Under the pieces are notes generated by a model that was not told the DNA's origin, made no database searches, and saw only the letters and a list, made by a program, of their open reading frames with translations. Made by a program: the position numbers and the translations under genes. Positions 41,240-49,174 of a stretch of DNA of 64,000 bases are shown here, piece by piece (position 1 is the first letter of the stretch; the number at the start of each line of letters is the position of its first letter). This DNA comes from Dehalococcoides mccartyi (GTDB lineage: Bacteria > Chloroflexota > Dehalococcoidia > UBA2979): NCBI GenBank assembly GCA_945865925.1, contig CAMBFG010000004.1, positions 110,659 to 174,658 on the forward strand, given 5' to 3'.

Positions 41240-41653
41240 ATGCACCTGGAGTCAGTCAGTCTCAGCGTCCTTGGCGTGGTACTCGGGATGGCCGCCCACT
41301 TCGTGACGGGCGCCGTCTGGTACACGTTCCTGTTTTCAAAGCAGTGGATGGCCGCCCTCGGAAAGTCGATGGGCGACCCGGCGGGTATCCCGCTGCCGAT
41401 CTGCCTCGGCATCAACGCCGCCGGCAGCCTCGTCACCACAGCGATCGTGGCGCTGCTCTACATCTGGGGCGGCGGCGACGGGCCGCTGGATGGGCTCGTG
41501 TGCGGCCTGATCGTCGGCGCGGGCGTCGTCGCGATCGAGGGACTCAACCGCCCGACGTACGAGGGGTCGCCGTGGTCGCTCTACCTGATCAACGCTGGCT
41601 ATGCGGTGATCGGGTACGGCCTGGCTGGTCTGGTCTACGGCTTCATCGCGTAG
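41240..41653 (+). CDS. DUF1761-type four-helix membrane protein
   Basis: A 137-residue membrane protein with about four hydrophobic helices (MHLESVSLSVLGVVLGMAAHFVTG..., VGAGVVAIEGLNRPTY...). It matches the pattern of DUF1761 (FVTGAVWYT near the start). Function unknown in that family. The start at 41240 follows AGGAGGGG; the frame to 41156 is not used. It is isolated between alkD and the acyl-CoA ligase. Confidence 0.75.
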   Translation: MHLESVSLSVLGVVLGMAAHFVTGAVWYTFLFSKQWMAALGKSMGDPAGIPLPICLGINAAGSLVTTAIVALLYIWGGGDGPLDGLVCGLIVGAGVVAIEGLNRPTYEGSPWSLYLINAGYAVIGYGLAGLVYGFIA

Positions 41654-41725
41654 CGCGGCCCGTCGAGGGCACCCGTACACGCGAGTCCGCGTCGCCTGCA
41701 CGCGCAGGCGGCGTAGACTCGCGGC

Positions 41726-43249
41726 GTGCCTGACGACGACATCTCCGGCCCGCCGCTGAACCTCGCCCGCTGGTGCCTGGAGGCGCGTGCCTCAGGCCCG
41801 CAGGGTGACCGGCCCGCGTTCACCTTCGTCCACGGCGATGGGCGCCAGGAGCGCTGGACCGCCGCCGAGGCGTGGGCACGCATCGAACGCACCGCGCGTG
41901 GCCTGCTCGACCTCGGGCTCCGGCAGGGCGAACGCGTGCTCATCCGGCTGCCACACGCGCCCGCCTATGCTTTCGCCTTCTTCGGCGCGAACCTCGCCGG
42001 CCTCGTCCCGATCCCCGCCTCGCCCGCCCTCACCGCCGATGAGGCCGCGTTCCTCGCGCAGGACGCCGAGGCTGCGGCGCTGATCGCCGGAGACGGCATG
42101 GCGATCGAGGGCTTCCGCGGCCGGGTGCTCTCCGAACGCGACCTCGAAGCCCTCGATGGCACGGCGACACTACCGATGACCCACGCCGAGGATCCGGCGT
42201 TCCTGATCTACACCTCGGGCACCACGAGCAAGCCGAAGGGCGTCCTCCACGCGCAACGGACGGTGCAGGGCCGCGCGATGATGCGCGAGGGCTGGCAGGG
42301 GTTCACGCCAGACGACGTCACGCTGCACGCGGGCACGCTCAACTGGTCGTACACCCTCGGCGTGGGACTCATGGACGCGTGGGCGGCGGGATCGCACGCC
42401 ATCCTCGCGGCTGGCGTCGAGACGACGCAGTGGCCCGCACTCATCGAGCGGTTGGGCATCACGGTCTTCGTCGCGGTGCCCACCGTGTACCGGCAGATGC
42501 TGAAGTACGCGCGGCCCGAGGACCACGACCTCTCGCGCCTGCGCCACGTCCTCGTCTCCGGGGAAGCCCTCGCACCCACGCTCTACGACGAGTGGACGAC
42601 TCGTACGGGTACCGAGATGTACGAGGCGCTCGGCATGACCGAACTCAGCACGTACATCTCCGCTGGCCCGGTCACCCCGGTCCGTCGAGGGTCACCCGGC
42701 CGCCCCCAGCCCGGACGGCGGATCGCCATCCTCGACCCCGCCAGCGCGGAACCTCGGCTGCTTCCACCGGGCGAGGTTGGCCTGCTCGCCTCGCACCGGA
42801 GCGACCCGGGTCTGATGCTGCGCTACTGGCATCGCCCGGACGAAGAGGCCGTGGTCTTCCGTAGCGAGTGGTTCACCGGCGGCGACCTCGCAGCCCTCGA
42901 CGCCGACGGCTACGTCTGGTTCCACGGCCGCGCTGACGACACCATCAAGTCGTTCGGCTACCGCCTCTCCCCCAACGAGATCGAGGCCGCCATCGAGGCG
43001 TGCCCGGGCGTCCTCGAAGTCGCTGTCGTGGGCCGTCGTATTGACGAGCAGAAAACGATCGTGACGGCGTGCGTCGTGCCACAGGCCGGGATGACCCTCG
43101 ATATCGCGACACTCGAGGCACACGCGGCGCAGCACCTCGCGGAGTACAAGCGCCCGCACGAGTTCGTGCTGCGCACGGAGCCGCTGCCACGCACGCGCAA
43201 CGGGAAACTCGTGCGCCGCGTTGTGCTCGAGGAGTTGGCGGGCGGCTAA
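41726..43249 (+). CDS. AMP-binding acyl-CoA synthetase
   Basis: A 507-residue ANL-superfamily ligase, GTG start. The AMP-binding motif is IYTSGTTSKPKGVLH (about residues 157-171), then YEALGMTELS and the C-terminal GRADDTIKSFGYRLSPNEIE with the catalytic Lys in PRTRNGKLVRR. Predicted to activate a carboxylate to acyl-AMP and then acyl-CoA. Sequence flavour (benzoate-CoA-ligase-like GEALAPTLYDEW) suggests an aromatic or medium acid, but the substrate cannot be settled. Confidence 0.92.
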   Translation: MPDDDISGPPLNLARWCLEARASGPQGDRPAFTFVHGDGRQERWTAAEAWARIERTARGLLDLGLRQGERVLIRLPHAPAYAFAFFGANLAGLVPIPASPALTADEAAFLAQDAEAAALIAGDGMAIEGFRGRVLSERDLEALDGTATLPMTHAEDPAFLIYTSGTTSKPKGVLHAQRTVQGRAMMREGWQGFTPDDVTLHAGTLNWSYTLGVGLMDAWAAGSHAILAAGVETTQWPALIERLGITVFVAVPTVYRQMLKYARPEDHDLSRLRHVLVSGEALAPTLYDEWTTRTGTEMYEALGMTELSTYISAGPVTPVRRGSPGRPQPGRRIAILDPASAEPRLLPPGEVGLLASHRSDPGLMLRYWHRPDEEAVVFRSEWFTGGDLAALDADGYVWFHGRADDTIKSFGYRLSPNEIEAAIEACPGVLEVAVVGRRIDEQKTIVTACVVPQAGMTLDIATLEAHAAQHLAEYKRPHEFVLRTEPLPRTRNGKLVRRVVLEELAGG

Positions 43250-43266
43250 AAGCCGCGCGGCCCTCG

Positions 43267-44154
43267 TTAAGCCTTCGCCAACAACGCCTTCGCCTTGCCA
43301 CCTGGCGCCGACACCAGCATCTCGACGAGGGTACGCATGATGTTTGGCTCGAGGCCCTCGGTGTGGCCCTTGTCGAGGCGCACGACATCCGCGATCACAC
43401 GGCCATCGCGCGCGTTCGGGTAGACATACACCTGCGCGGTCCCCGGACGAGCCGCGAGGCCCCACGCCGCGGTCGAGTTGCCCTCGCGCAGTTTGTCGTA
43501 GATCTGGCCGGGCTCGGTGTCGACCACGTCCGCGAGGCGCTGCTTGGGGCCTGCGCCATACTTCTCCGCCCACGGTGAGGCTTCAGGCAGCGCGACCATC
43601 TCGTTCTCGCCGACCGCGAAGATGAACGACATCTCGACGTCAGGCGTGATCGCCTGGCCGGGACGCGGGGAACCCTCCGGCATGACCGGTCGGGCGCGGC
43701 CCGCGAAGAACGACTCGGGCAGTTCGATCGGGCCGATGCGACCGCCGGACAGGCTCAGCCAGCCGTCGACACGCTGCTGGAAGAAGTCCTGCTGAAGTAG
43801 CCGGTTCGAGGTCATCCCACCCTGCGAGTGCCCGACCAGCCAGAACGCGCGGATGTTGGCCGGCCCGTACTTCTCGAACACGAAGTTCACGATGTTCTTC
43901 AGGTGCTCGTCGTCTGCCTCGGCGACCCAGCGCCGCATCGGCTCTTTCGTCGCTGCCGAGGGTGTGGCGATGACGAGGCGGTGCGACTCCTTAAAGTCGA
44001 CCGCCGGGAAGTACGCCCGCTGCCACGCACCGACGGAGCCGCCCCCGTGGATGTTGAGGATGAACGTGACCGGCTCACCCGGCCGGAGGTCGTCCGGGTC
44101 ATCGAGGTAGAACTTCCGACCGGTGGCCTCGTCGACGGCTGCAGTGCTGCTCAT
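43267..44154 (-). CDS. Alpha/beta hydrolase (tandem copy B)
   Basis: A 295-residue alpha/beta hydrolase, downstream member of a duplicated pair. LNIHGGGSVG is the oxyanion region, Ser is in LVGHSQGGMTS, and the C terminus has VVRLDKGHTEGLEP with the catalytic His. The start is ATG 44154. It shares long identical stretches with copy A, for example DEATGRKFYLDDPDDLRPGE and the C terminus SAPGGKAKALLAKA, and diverges mainly in the lid after LSGGRIGPIELPESFF. Function unknown; possibly an esterase or PHB depolymerase-like enzyme. Downstream end of the crotonase operon. Confidence 0.88.
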   Translation of the reverse strand: MSSTAAVDEATGRKFYLDDPDDLRPGEPVTFILNIHGGGSVGAWQRAYFPAVDFKESHRLVIATPSAATKEPMRRWVAEADDEHLKNIVNFVFEKYGPANIRAFWLVGHSQGGMTSNRLLQQDFFQQRVDGWLSLSGGRIGPIELPESFFAGRARPVMPEGSPRPGQAITPDVEMSFIFAVGENEMVALPEASPWAEKYGAGPKQRLADVVDTEPGQIYDKLREGNSTAAWGLAARPGTAQVYVYPNARDGRVIADVVRLDKGHTEGLEPNIMRTLVEMLVSAPGGKAKALLAKA

Positions 44155-44192
44155 GACTGACTCCTCCTCAGCGACCCCGGTCGTTCTCCTCG

Positions 44193-45077
44193 TTAGGCCT
44201 TCGCCAGCAAGGCCTTCGCCTTGCCGCCCGGCGCCGACACCAGCATCTCGATCAGTGTGCGCATGACGTTGGGCTCCAGGCCCTCGGTGTGGCCCTTGTC
44301 GAGCCGCAGCACGTCCGCGATCACGCGACCGCCACGCGCGTTGGGATAGACGTACACCTGCGCCGTGCCCGGCCTCGCTTCGAGGCCCCACGAGGCGTTC
44401 GACTTCCCCTCGCGCATCCGGTCGTAGATCTGACCCGCCTCGGTGTCCACGACATCGGCGAGGCGCTGCTTCGGGCCCGCGCCGTACTTCTCCGCCCAGG
44501 GCGAGGTCTCCGGCAGCGTCACGATCTCGTGCTCGCCGATCGCGAAGATGAACGAGAGGTCGGTGTCGGGAAGCGGTGGTGGCGCAGGGCGCTCGGACGG
44601 TGGCGGGACGGTGCCGCGGACGGGAAGGAAGAAGGCGTCCGGCCGCTCGTGGCCACCCAGACGCCCGCCGGAGAGGCTTAACCATCCGTCCACGCGGTCA
44701 CGGAAGAACGCGTCTTGCAGCAGGCGCGCCGAGGTCTGCCCGCCCTGGGAGTGTCCGACCAGCCAGAACGACCGGATGTTCCCGACGCCGTACTTCTCGA
44801 ACACGTAGTGCACGATGTGCTTCAGATGCTCATCATCCGCCTCGGCGACCCAACGCCTCGAAGGCTCTTTCGTCGCGGCGGACGGTGTCGCGATGACAAG
44901 GCGATGCTGCTCCTTGAAGTCGTGCGCCGGGAAGTAGGCATGCTGCCACTGGCCGACGGAGCCTCCGCCGTGCAGATTGAGGAGGAACGTCACCGGCTCA
45001 CCCGGTCGGAGGTCGTCCGGGTCATCGAGGTAGAACTTCCGCCCGGTGGCTTCGTCGACGGCTGCGATGCTGCTCAT
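44193..45077 (-). CDS. Alpha/beta hydrolase (tandem copy A)
   Basis: A 294-residue alpha/beta hydrolase, the upstream copy of a tandem pair with the gene at 43267. Motifs: LNLHGGGSVGQWQ, LVGHSQGGQTS with the nucleophile Ser, and DKGHTEGLEP. The lid region is Pro-rich (PPPSERPAPPPLP) and is the main difference from copy B. Start at ATG 45077, 20 bases after the crotonase stop, so all three genes form one operon. The longer frames upstream are shadow. Confidence 0.88.
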   Translation of the reverse strand: MSSIAAVDEATGRKFYLDDPDDLRPGEPVTFLLNLHGGGSVGQWQHAYFPAHDFKEQHRLVIATPSAATKEPSRRWVAEADDEHLKHIVHYVFEKYGVGNIRSFWLVGHSQGGQTSARLLQDAFFRDRVDGWLSLSGGRLGGHERPDAFFLPVRGTVPPPSERPAPPPLPDTDLSFIFAIGEHEIVTLPETSPWAEKYGAGPKQRLADVVDTEAGQIYDRMREGKSNASWGLEARPGTAQVYVYPNARGGRVIADVLRLDKGHTEGLEPNVMRTLIEMLVSAPGGKAKALLAKA

Positions 45078-45096
45078 AGCTGACTCCTTGCGGGCG

Positions 45097-45891
45097 CTAG
45101 CGCCAGACGAACTTCGGTTTTCGGTTCTCCAGGAACGAGGCGCGGCCCTCCGCCACGTCGGCGCTCCCACGCAATGAGGCCTGCGCGGCCCACTCGAATT
45201 CGATCTGGCGCTGCAGGTCACCGAGCCACGAGTTCCGCACTTCGCGCTTCTGCCACATCATCGAGAGCGGTGCGCCGTCGACGAGTCCGCGTGCGACCTC
45301 CATCGCGCGCGCGAGCGCGTCCGCCACAAGTTCGTTGCCGAGGCCGAGGCTGGCCGCCTCTGGCGCCAGCACGTCGCGCGAGGTGTACAGCAGTTCGAGC
45401 GCCTTCGCATGTCCCACCAGCCGAGGCAGCCAGTAGGTGATCCCGCAGTCTGGCGAGAGCGCGCGGCGTCCGAAGACGGTGACGAACCGCGCGTCCGGCC
45501 CGAGGTAGCGAAGGTCGAACGAGAGGGCAAGGGCGTACCCCGCGCCGGCACATACGCCGTTGATCGCCGCGATCGTGGGTTTGTCGATCCGCTGCATCGC
45601 GAGGCCTATCGCGCTGATGCCCATCGAGTCGGTCGGTGTCGCCTCGGGTGCGGCGTCCGGGTCGGCGGGGTTGCGGCTGACGAGGTCGGCGCCGGCGGAG
45701 AAGCCGCGCCCCTCGTGCGAGGCGACCACCACGCGTACGTCGTCGTCCACCTGGAGGCGCTTGCCGAGTTCGACGATCTGCCAGAACGTCCGCGTGCGCA
45801 TCGCGTTCAGCAGGTCCGGGCGGTTGATCCGCCAGTGGGCGATCCCGTCCGCCACCTCCACGATCAGGTCATCGAGGTCGTCGTACCGCAT
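45097..45891 (-). CDS. Enoyl-CoA hydratase/isomerase family (crotonase) protein
   Basis: A 264-residue crotonase-fold protein. Oxyanion-hole segments GRGFSAGADL (about 61-70) and GVCAGAGYAL (about 112-121) are intact. Of the two catalytic Glu of classic hydratases, the first position aligns with Phe140 in ARFVTVFGRRAL, while Glu166 in KALELLYTS may match the second. This makes simple enoyl-CoA hydration doubtful; an isomerase or other CoA reaction is possible. First gene of an operon with two hydrolases. Start ATG 45891; longer frame is shadow. Confidence 0.85.
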   Translation of the reverse strand: MRYDDLDDLIVEVADGIAHWRINRPDLLNAMRTRTFWQIVELGKRLQVDDDVRVVVASHEGRGFSAGADLVSRNPADPDAAPEATPTDSMGISAIGLAMQRIDKPTIAAINGVCAGAGYALALSFDLRYLGPDARFVTVFGRRALSPDCGITYWLPRLVGHAKALELLYTSRDVLAPEAASLGLGNELVADALARAMEVARGLVDGAPLSMMWQKREVRNSWLGDLQRQIEFEWAAQASLRGSADVAEGRASFLENRKPKFVWR

Positions 45892-45980
45892 CGTCGCCTC
45901 CGCTCGCGCGCCCCGTTCTAACACCACGGCCGAGGCCTCACAACCGCGCCCGCTGTTAGAGTGGCGCTTCCGGAGGATGG

Positions 45981-46739
45981 ATGGGCGTCTTCGAATACCC
46001 GATCCTCGCGCTGGCGGCATTCGCTGCGGGCGCGATCAACGCCGTCGCCGGTGGCGGGTCGCTCGTGTCGTTCCCTGCGCTCGTCGCCGCGGGCTACACC
46101 TCGAAAGTCGCGAACGTGACGAACACCGTCGCGCTGTGGCCGGGGTACGTCGGCGGCTCGATCGGCTACGCGGCCCAACTGAGCGACCAGCGGCGGCGCA
46201 TCCTCGTCCTCACGGTGCCGAGCATCCTCGGCGCGATCGCCGGCTCGGCGATCCTCCTGACCACGTCCGAGGCATCCTTCGACCGCATCGTCCCCTTCCT
46301 GATCCTGTTCGCCGCCGGCCTCATGGCGGGGCAGCCTCGGCTCTCCGCGTGGGTCGCGAGCCACCGCCCCGAGGGCATCGAGGGCAAGACACCGATCGAG
46401 TTGATGGCGGCCACGTTCGTGCTCGCGATCTACGGCGCGTACTTCGGCGCGGGCCTCGGCATCCTCACGCTCGCGGTCCTCGGGATCTTGTTGCCGGACG
46501 ACCTGCACCGCTCGAATGCGTTAAAGGGCCTGCTGTCCGCGATCATGAACGCCGCGGCCGTCGTCTACTTCGCCATCTGGGGGCCGGTCGAGTGGCTCCC
46601 CGCCGCCGTGATGGCCGTGGCGGCGCTCGGCGGCGGCTACCTCGGCGTGGGCGTCGCACGGAAGATCTCCGCACCGCGGCTGCGCATGGGCGTCATTGCG
46701 TACGCCCTCGTGGTCGCCGCCGTTCTGTTCGTTCGCTAA
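45981..46739 (+). CDS. TSUP (TauE/SafE) family permease
   Basis: A 252-residue polytopic membrane protein with about eight hydrophobic segments and the family's AFAAGAINAVAGGGSLVSFPAL N-terminal repeat, mirrored by IYGAYFGAGLGILTLAVLG in the second half. TSUP proteins move sulfite, sulfonates or related anions across the membrane, but direction and substrate are not predictable here. Divergent from the crotonase gene. The following flavoprotein gene starts 19 bases downstream. Confidence 0.9.
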   Translation: MGVFEYPILALAAFAAGAINAVAGGGSLVSFPALVAAGYTSKVANVTNTVALWPGYVGGSIGYAAQLSDQRRRILVLTVPSILGAIAGSAILLTTSEASFDRIVPFLILFAAGLMAGQPRLSAWVASHRPEGIEGKTPIELMAATFVLAIYGAYFGAGLGILTLAVLGILLPDDLHRSNALKGLLSAIMNAAAVVYFAIWGPVEWLPAAVMAVAALGGGYLGVGVARKISAPRLRMGVIAYALVVAAVLFVR

Positions 46740-46758
46740 CCGAGGGAGTCGTCGAACC

Positions 46759-47229
46759 ATGCCCAACCCCCGCGCCCGCCTCGTGCTGACCGAGGCCGAA
46801 CAGGCCGAACTGCTGAACGAAGCACGCGTCCTGCAGGTCGCCAGCATCAACCACGACGGGACACCCCACCTCGTGCCGATGTGGTTCGTGCTGGACGACG
46901 AGGGCGTGATCGCGTTCACGACCTACGCAGTGGCACAAAAGACACGGAACCTCGAGCGCGACCCGCGTATCACCGTGCTCGCGGAGGCCGGCACCACCTA
47001 CAACGAACTGCGGGGCGTCTCGATCGACGCACGCGCCGAGGTGATCCGCGACCCTCAGGTGACGGCGCGAATCAGCGCCATCGAAGGCGCGCGGTACGCC
47101 GGCCGTCCTCGCCCCGAGCGCCCCTCGACACCACCCACCGAGCTGCCCGCGGCGGCCTATAAGCGAGTCACCGTGCGCGTCCACCCGATCCGTGTGCGCT
47201 CGTGGGACCACCGGAAACTGGGCTCGTGA
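46759..47229 (+). CDS. PPOX-class F420/FMN-dependent flavoprotein
   Basis: A 156-residue split-beta-barrel flavoprotein of the pyridoxamine-phosphate-oxidase-like class. Motifs are VLQVASINHDGTPHLVPMWF, VIAFTTYAVAQKTRNLERDP and a C-terminal VRVHPIRVRSWDHRKLGS. This subgroup often uses F420 in Actinobacteria and Chloroflexota, but FMN cannot be excluded. Start ATG 46759 after GAGGGAG; the frame to 46696 overlaps the permease. Its stop overlaps the GTG of the ClpS gene. Confidence 0.87.
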   Translation: MPNPRARLVLTEAEQAELLNEARVLQVASINHDGTPHLVPMWFVLDDEGVIAFTTYAVAQKTRNLERDPRITVLAEAGTTYNELRGVSIDARAEVIRDPQVTARISAIEGARYAGRPRPERPSTPPTELPAAAYKRVTVRVHPIRVRSWDHRKLGS

Positions 47230-47549
47230 CCTCGACCGGCACTCCGCGCCTCGATGTGGCGCCGGGCACGGATGTCGCCGAGCCCGTGCAGCAGGAGGTC
47301 ACCGGCACCGAGATGGTGCGGCGAGCCACCGTGGTCATCCACAACGACGACGTGAACGGCATGGACGACGTCGTGCATGCGCTGCTCGCCTCGGTGCCAG
47401 AACTGTCGGTCGAGCGAGCGGTCGAGGTGATGCTGACGGCGCACCACCACGGACAGGCGGACGTCATCACCTGCCCGCTCGAGCGCGCGGAGATGTACCG
47501 CGACCGCCTCGCCGCGCACCACCTCACGGCCACCATCCGCCGCGAGTAA
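47226..47549 (+). CDS. clpS: ClpS adaptor (canonical type)
   Basis: A 107-residue ClpS protein with a Thr/Val-rich flexible N terminus and the standard core: VVIHNDDVNGMDDVVHALL, LSVERAVEVMLTAHHHGQAD, and CPLERAEMYRDRLAAHHL. The NDD and the H-x-x-G/H motifs form the N-degron pocket and ClpA/C contact. The GTG at 47226 overlaps the flavoprotein stop (GTGA). It differs clearly from the other ClpS at 40011. Convergent with the double GNAT gene. Confidence 0.88.
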   Translation: MTSTGTPRLDVAPGTDVAEPVQQEVTGTEMVRRATVVIHNDDVNGMDDVVHALLASVPELSVERAVEVMLTAHHHGQADVITCPLERAEMYRDRLAAHHLTATIRRE

Positions 47550-47562
47550 CGCCTGCCGAGGG

Positions 47563-48510
47563 TCAGACCAGCCGCTTGCCCATGAAGACGCTGAGCGGGT
47601 GCGTCCACGCCTCGCCGAAGCGCGGGATCACCTCGAAGCCGGCGCGCGTGTACAGCGCGATCGCCTCCGGCTGGCGGTCGCCCGTCTCCAGGATCATCCG
47701 CGCGACGCCGAGGGCTCGCGCTTCGGCTTCGAGCGCATCGAGGACCACGCGCGCCACGCCGTGCCCGCGTCCTTCCGGCACCACGTACATCCGCTTCACC
47801 TCGGCAGCGTCTTCGAGGCCCGGCTCGGACAGCCGGCGAAGCGCGCCGCAGCCGAGGACGCGCCCGCCCTCCTCCGCGAGGAGGAACGTGCCGCGGCTGG
47901 GTGCCACGTCGGCAGGGTCGAGCGGATTCGGCGGACTGTCGTCCTCGTAGCGGGCAGCGACCTCGGCAGCCACCGCTCGTTGCAGGGCGACGGCCTCGGG
48001 CGCATCGACGGCGACTCGTCGCGTGGTGATGGGAGCGAGGTGCTTCTGCATGCAGACGCTGAGCGGGGAGTCGACGTACTGGCCAAAGCGGCCGATGCGG
48101 TTAAACCCGACGCGGTGGTAGAGCGCCAGCGCCTCCACCTGCCGGTCGCCCGTCTCCAACAGCAACCGTCTCAGCCCGAGCGCCCGGGCCTCTGCCTCCA
48201 GGCGGTCGAGGATCAGCGCCCCGATGCGTCGCCCGCGCGCCTCGGGGATCACATACATGCGCTTGACCTCGCCCGCATCATCGAGGCCCGGTCCGAGTAG
48301 CCGCCGGACAGCGCCGCAGCCGAGGGCGTGCGCACCTTCCCACGCGATCACGAACGCACCGCGCCCCGGCATCACCTCGTCCAGGTCGAGATCAAAGTGC
48401 GTCGCGCCTTCCTCGGGATAGCGCGCGAGGATCTGGGCGTTCAGCGCAGTGATCAGGCCCAACGCCACATCGGACGCCAGATCGGCGCGGGCGACCATGA
48501 TGTCGGGCAT
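47563..48510 (-). CDS. Tandem double GNAT acetyltransferase
   Basis: A 315-residue protein formed by two complete GNAT domains in head-to-tail repeat. Each contains VKRMYVIPEARGRRIG or VKRMYVVPEGRGHGVA (acetyl-CoA loop) and LLLETGDRQVEALALY or MILETGDRQPEAIALY. The domains are far more similar to each other than to other GNATs here, so an internal duplication is likely. Each ends with similar SVCMQKHL or SVFMGKRLV. Both look catalytically competent. Substrate unknown. Confidence 0.9.
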   Translation of the reverse strand: MPDIMVARADLASDVALGLITALNAQILARYPEEGATHFDLDLDEVMPGRGAFVIAWEGAHALGCGAVRRLLGPGLDDAGEVKRMYVIPEARGRRIGALILDRLEAEARALGLRRLLLETGDRQVEALALYHRVGFNRIGRFGQYVDSPLSVCMQKHLAPITTRRVAVDAPEAVALQRAVAAEVAARYEDDSPPNPLDPADVAPSRGTFLLAEEGGRVLGCGALRRLSEPGLEDAAEVKRMYVVPEGRGHGVARVVLDALEAEARALGVARMILETGDRQPEAIALYTRAGFEVIPRFGEAWTHPLSVFMGKRLV

Positions 48511-48547
48511 GCCTCGATTGTAGGGACGAGGAGATGCGCCGCTCGCG

Positions 48548-49078
48548 CTATCGAGTCCGCAACGGCGAGAGACCGAGCGCCCGCCGTCGTGTGTTCGCGG
48601 CGCGGAACACGAACTCCTCCTCCGCGACGAACCGGCCGAGGGCTGCCGTGCTGACACCGAGGTGCGCCGCCGCGTCGGCGAGCGACCAGCCGTGCGCCTC
48701 CAGCAGGTCGAAGACCACGGCGATCGCGGCGGCGTAGCGCGGCTCCCGCCGGATCGCGGGGCCACTTCCCACCCGCACCAACAGCACGAGGGCGGCTGGC
48801 GGTTCCCACGTGTCCCGGTCGAGCGGCTCCCGCACCTCGACCGCGACGGCGAGGCGCAGGCGGCGCACCGCCTTCGCGCGGTTCTCGTGCTGGGAACGGG
48901 ACTCGTCCGCCTCGGCGGACACGCCAGTGGCCAGGTGGCGCAGGCGGACCGCGGAACTCGTCTTGTTTCGCTTCTGCCCGCCCGGCCCGGACGCCTTGAA
49001 CGTGTCCATGGTGCATGCGGAGGCCAGCGCGGCGTCGTCCAGCGCGAGTGTGCGGTCGCGGAGCGAGGGCTGCGGCAT
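48548..49078 (-). CDS. GGQ peptide chain release factor-like protein with C-terminal HTH
   Basis: A 176-residue protein with the RF-1 catalytic domain: SGPGGQKRNKTSSAVRL (GGQ at 33-35) and ESRSQHENR after it. It lacks the codon-recognition domain of true RF1/RF2, so like ArfB or PrfH it probably hydrolyses peptidyl-tRNA on stalled ribosomes. Unlike ArfB it does not end in a Lys-rich tail; instead residues 115-150 form a helical region with a helix-turn-helix-like LADAAAHLGVSTAALGRFV. This matches an uncharacterised release-factor-like family seen in planctomycetes, from memory. Confidence 0.85.
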   Translation of the reverse strand: MPQPSLRDRTLALDDAALASACTMDTFKASGPGGQKRNKTSSAVRLRHLATGVSAEADESRSQHENRAKAVRRLRLAVAVEVREPLDRDTWEPPAALVLLVRVGSGPAIRREPRYAAAIAVVFDLLEAHGWSLADAAAHLGVSTAALGRFVAEEEFVFRAANTRRRALGLSPLRTR

Positions 49079-49174
49079 GCCTCGAAGGTAGCCCGCCCAC
49101 CTCGAACGTGGGGTGCGGGCGGGCTATCCTCGGCGTCCGGCGGGGCTGCCGTCCGGATCACGACGGAGCGAGCG

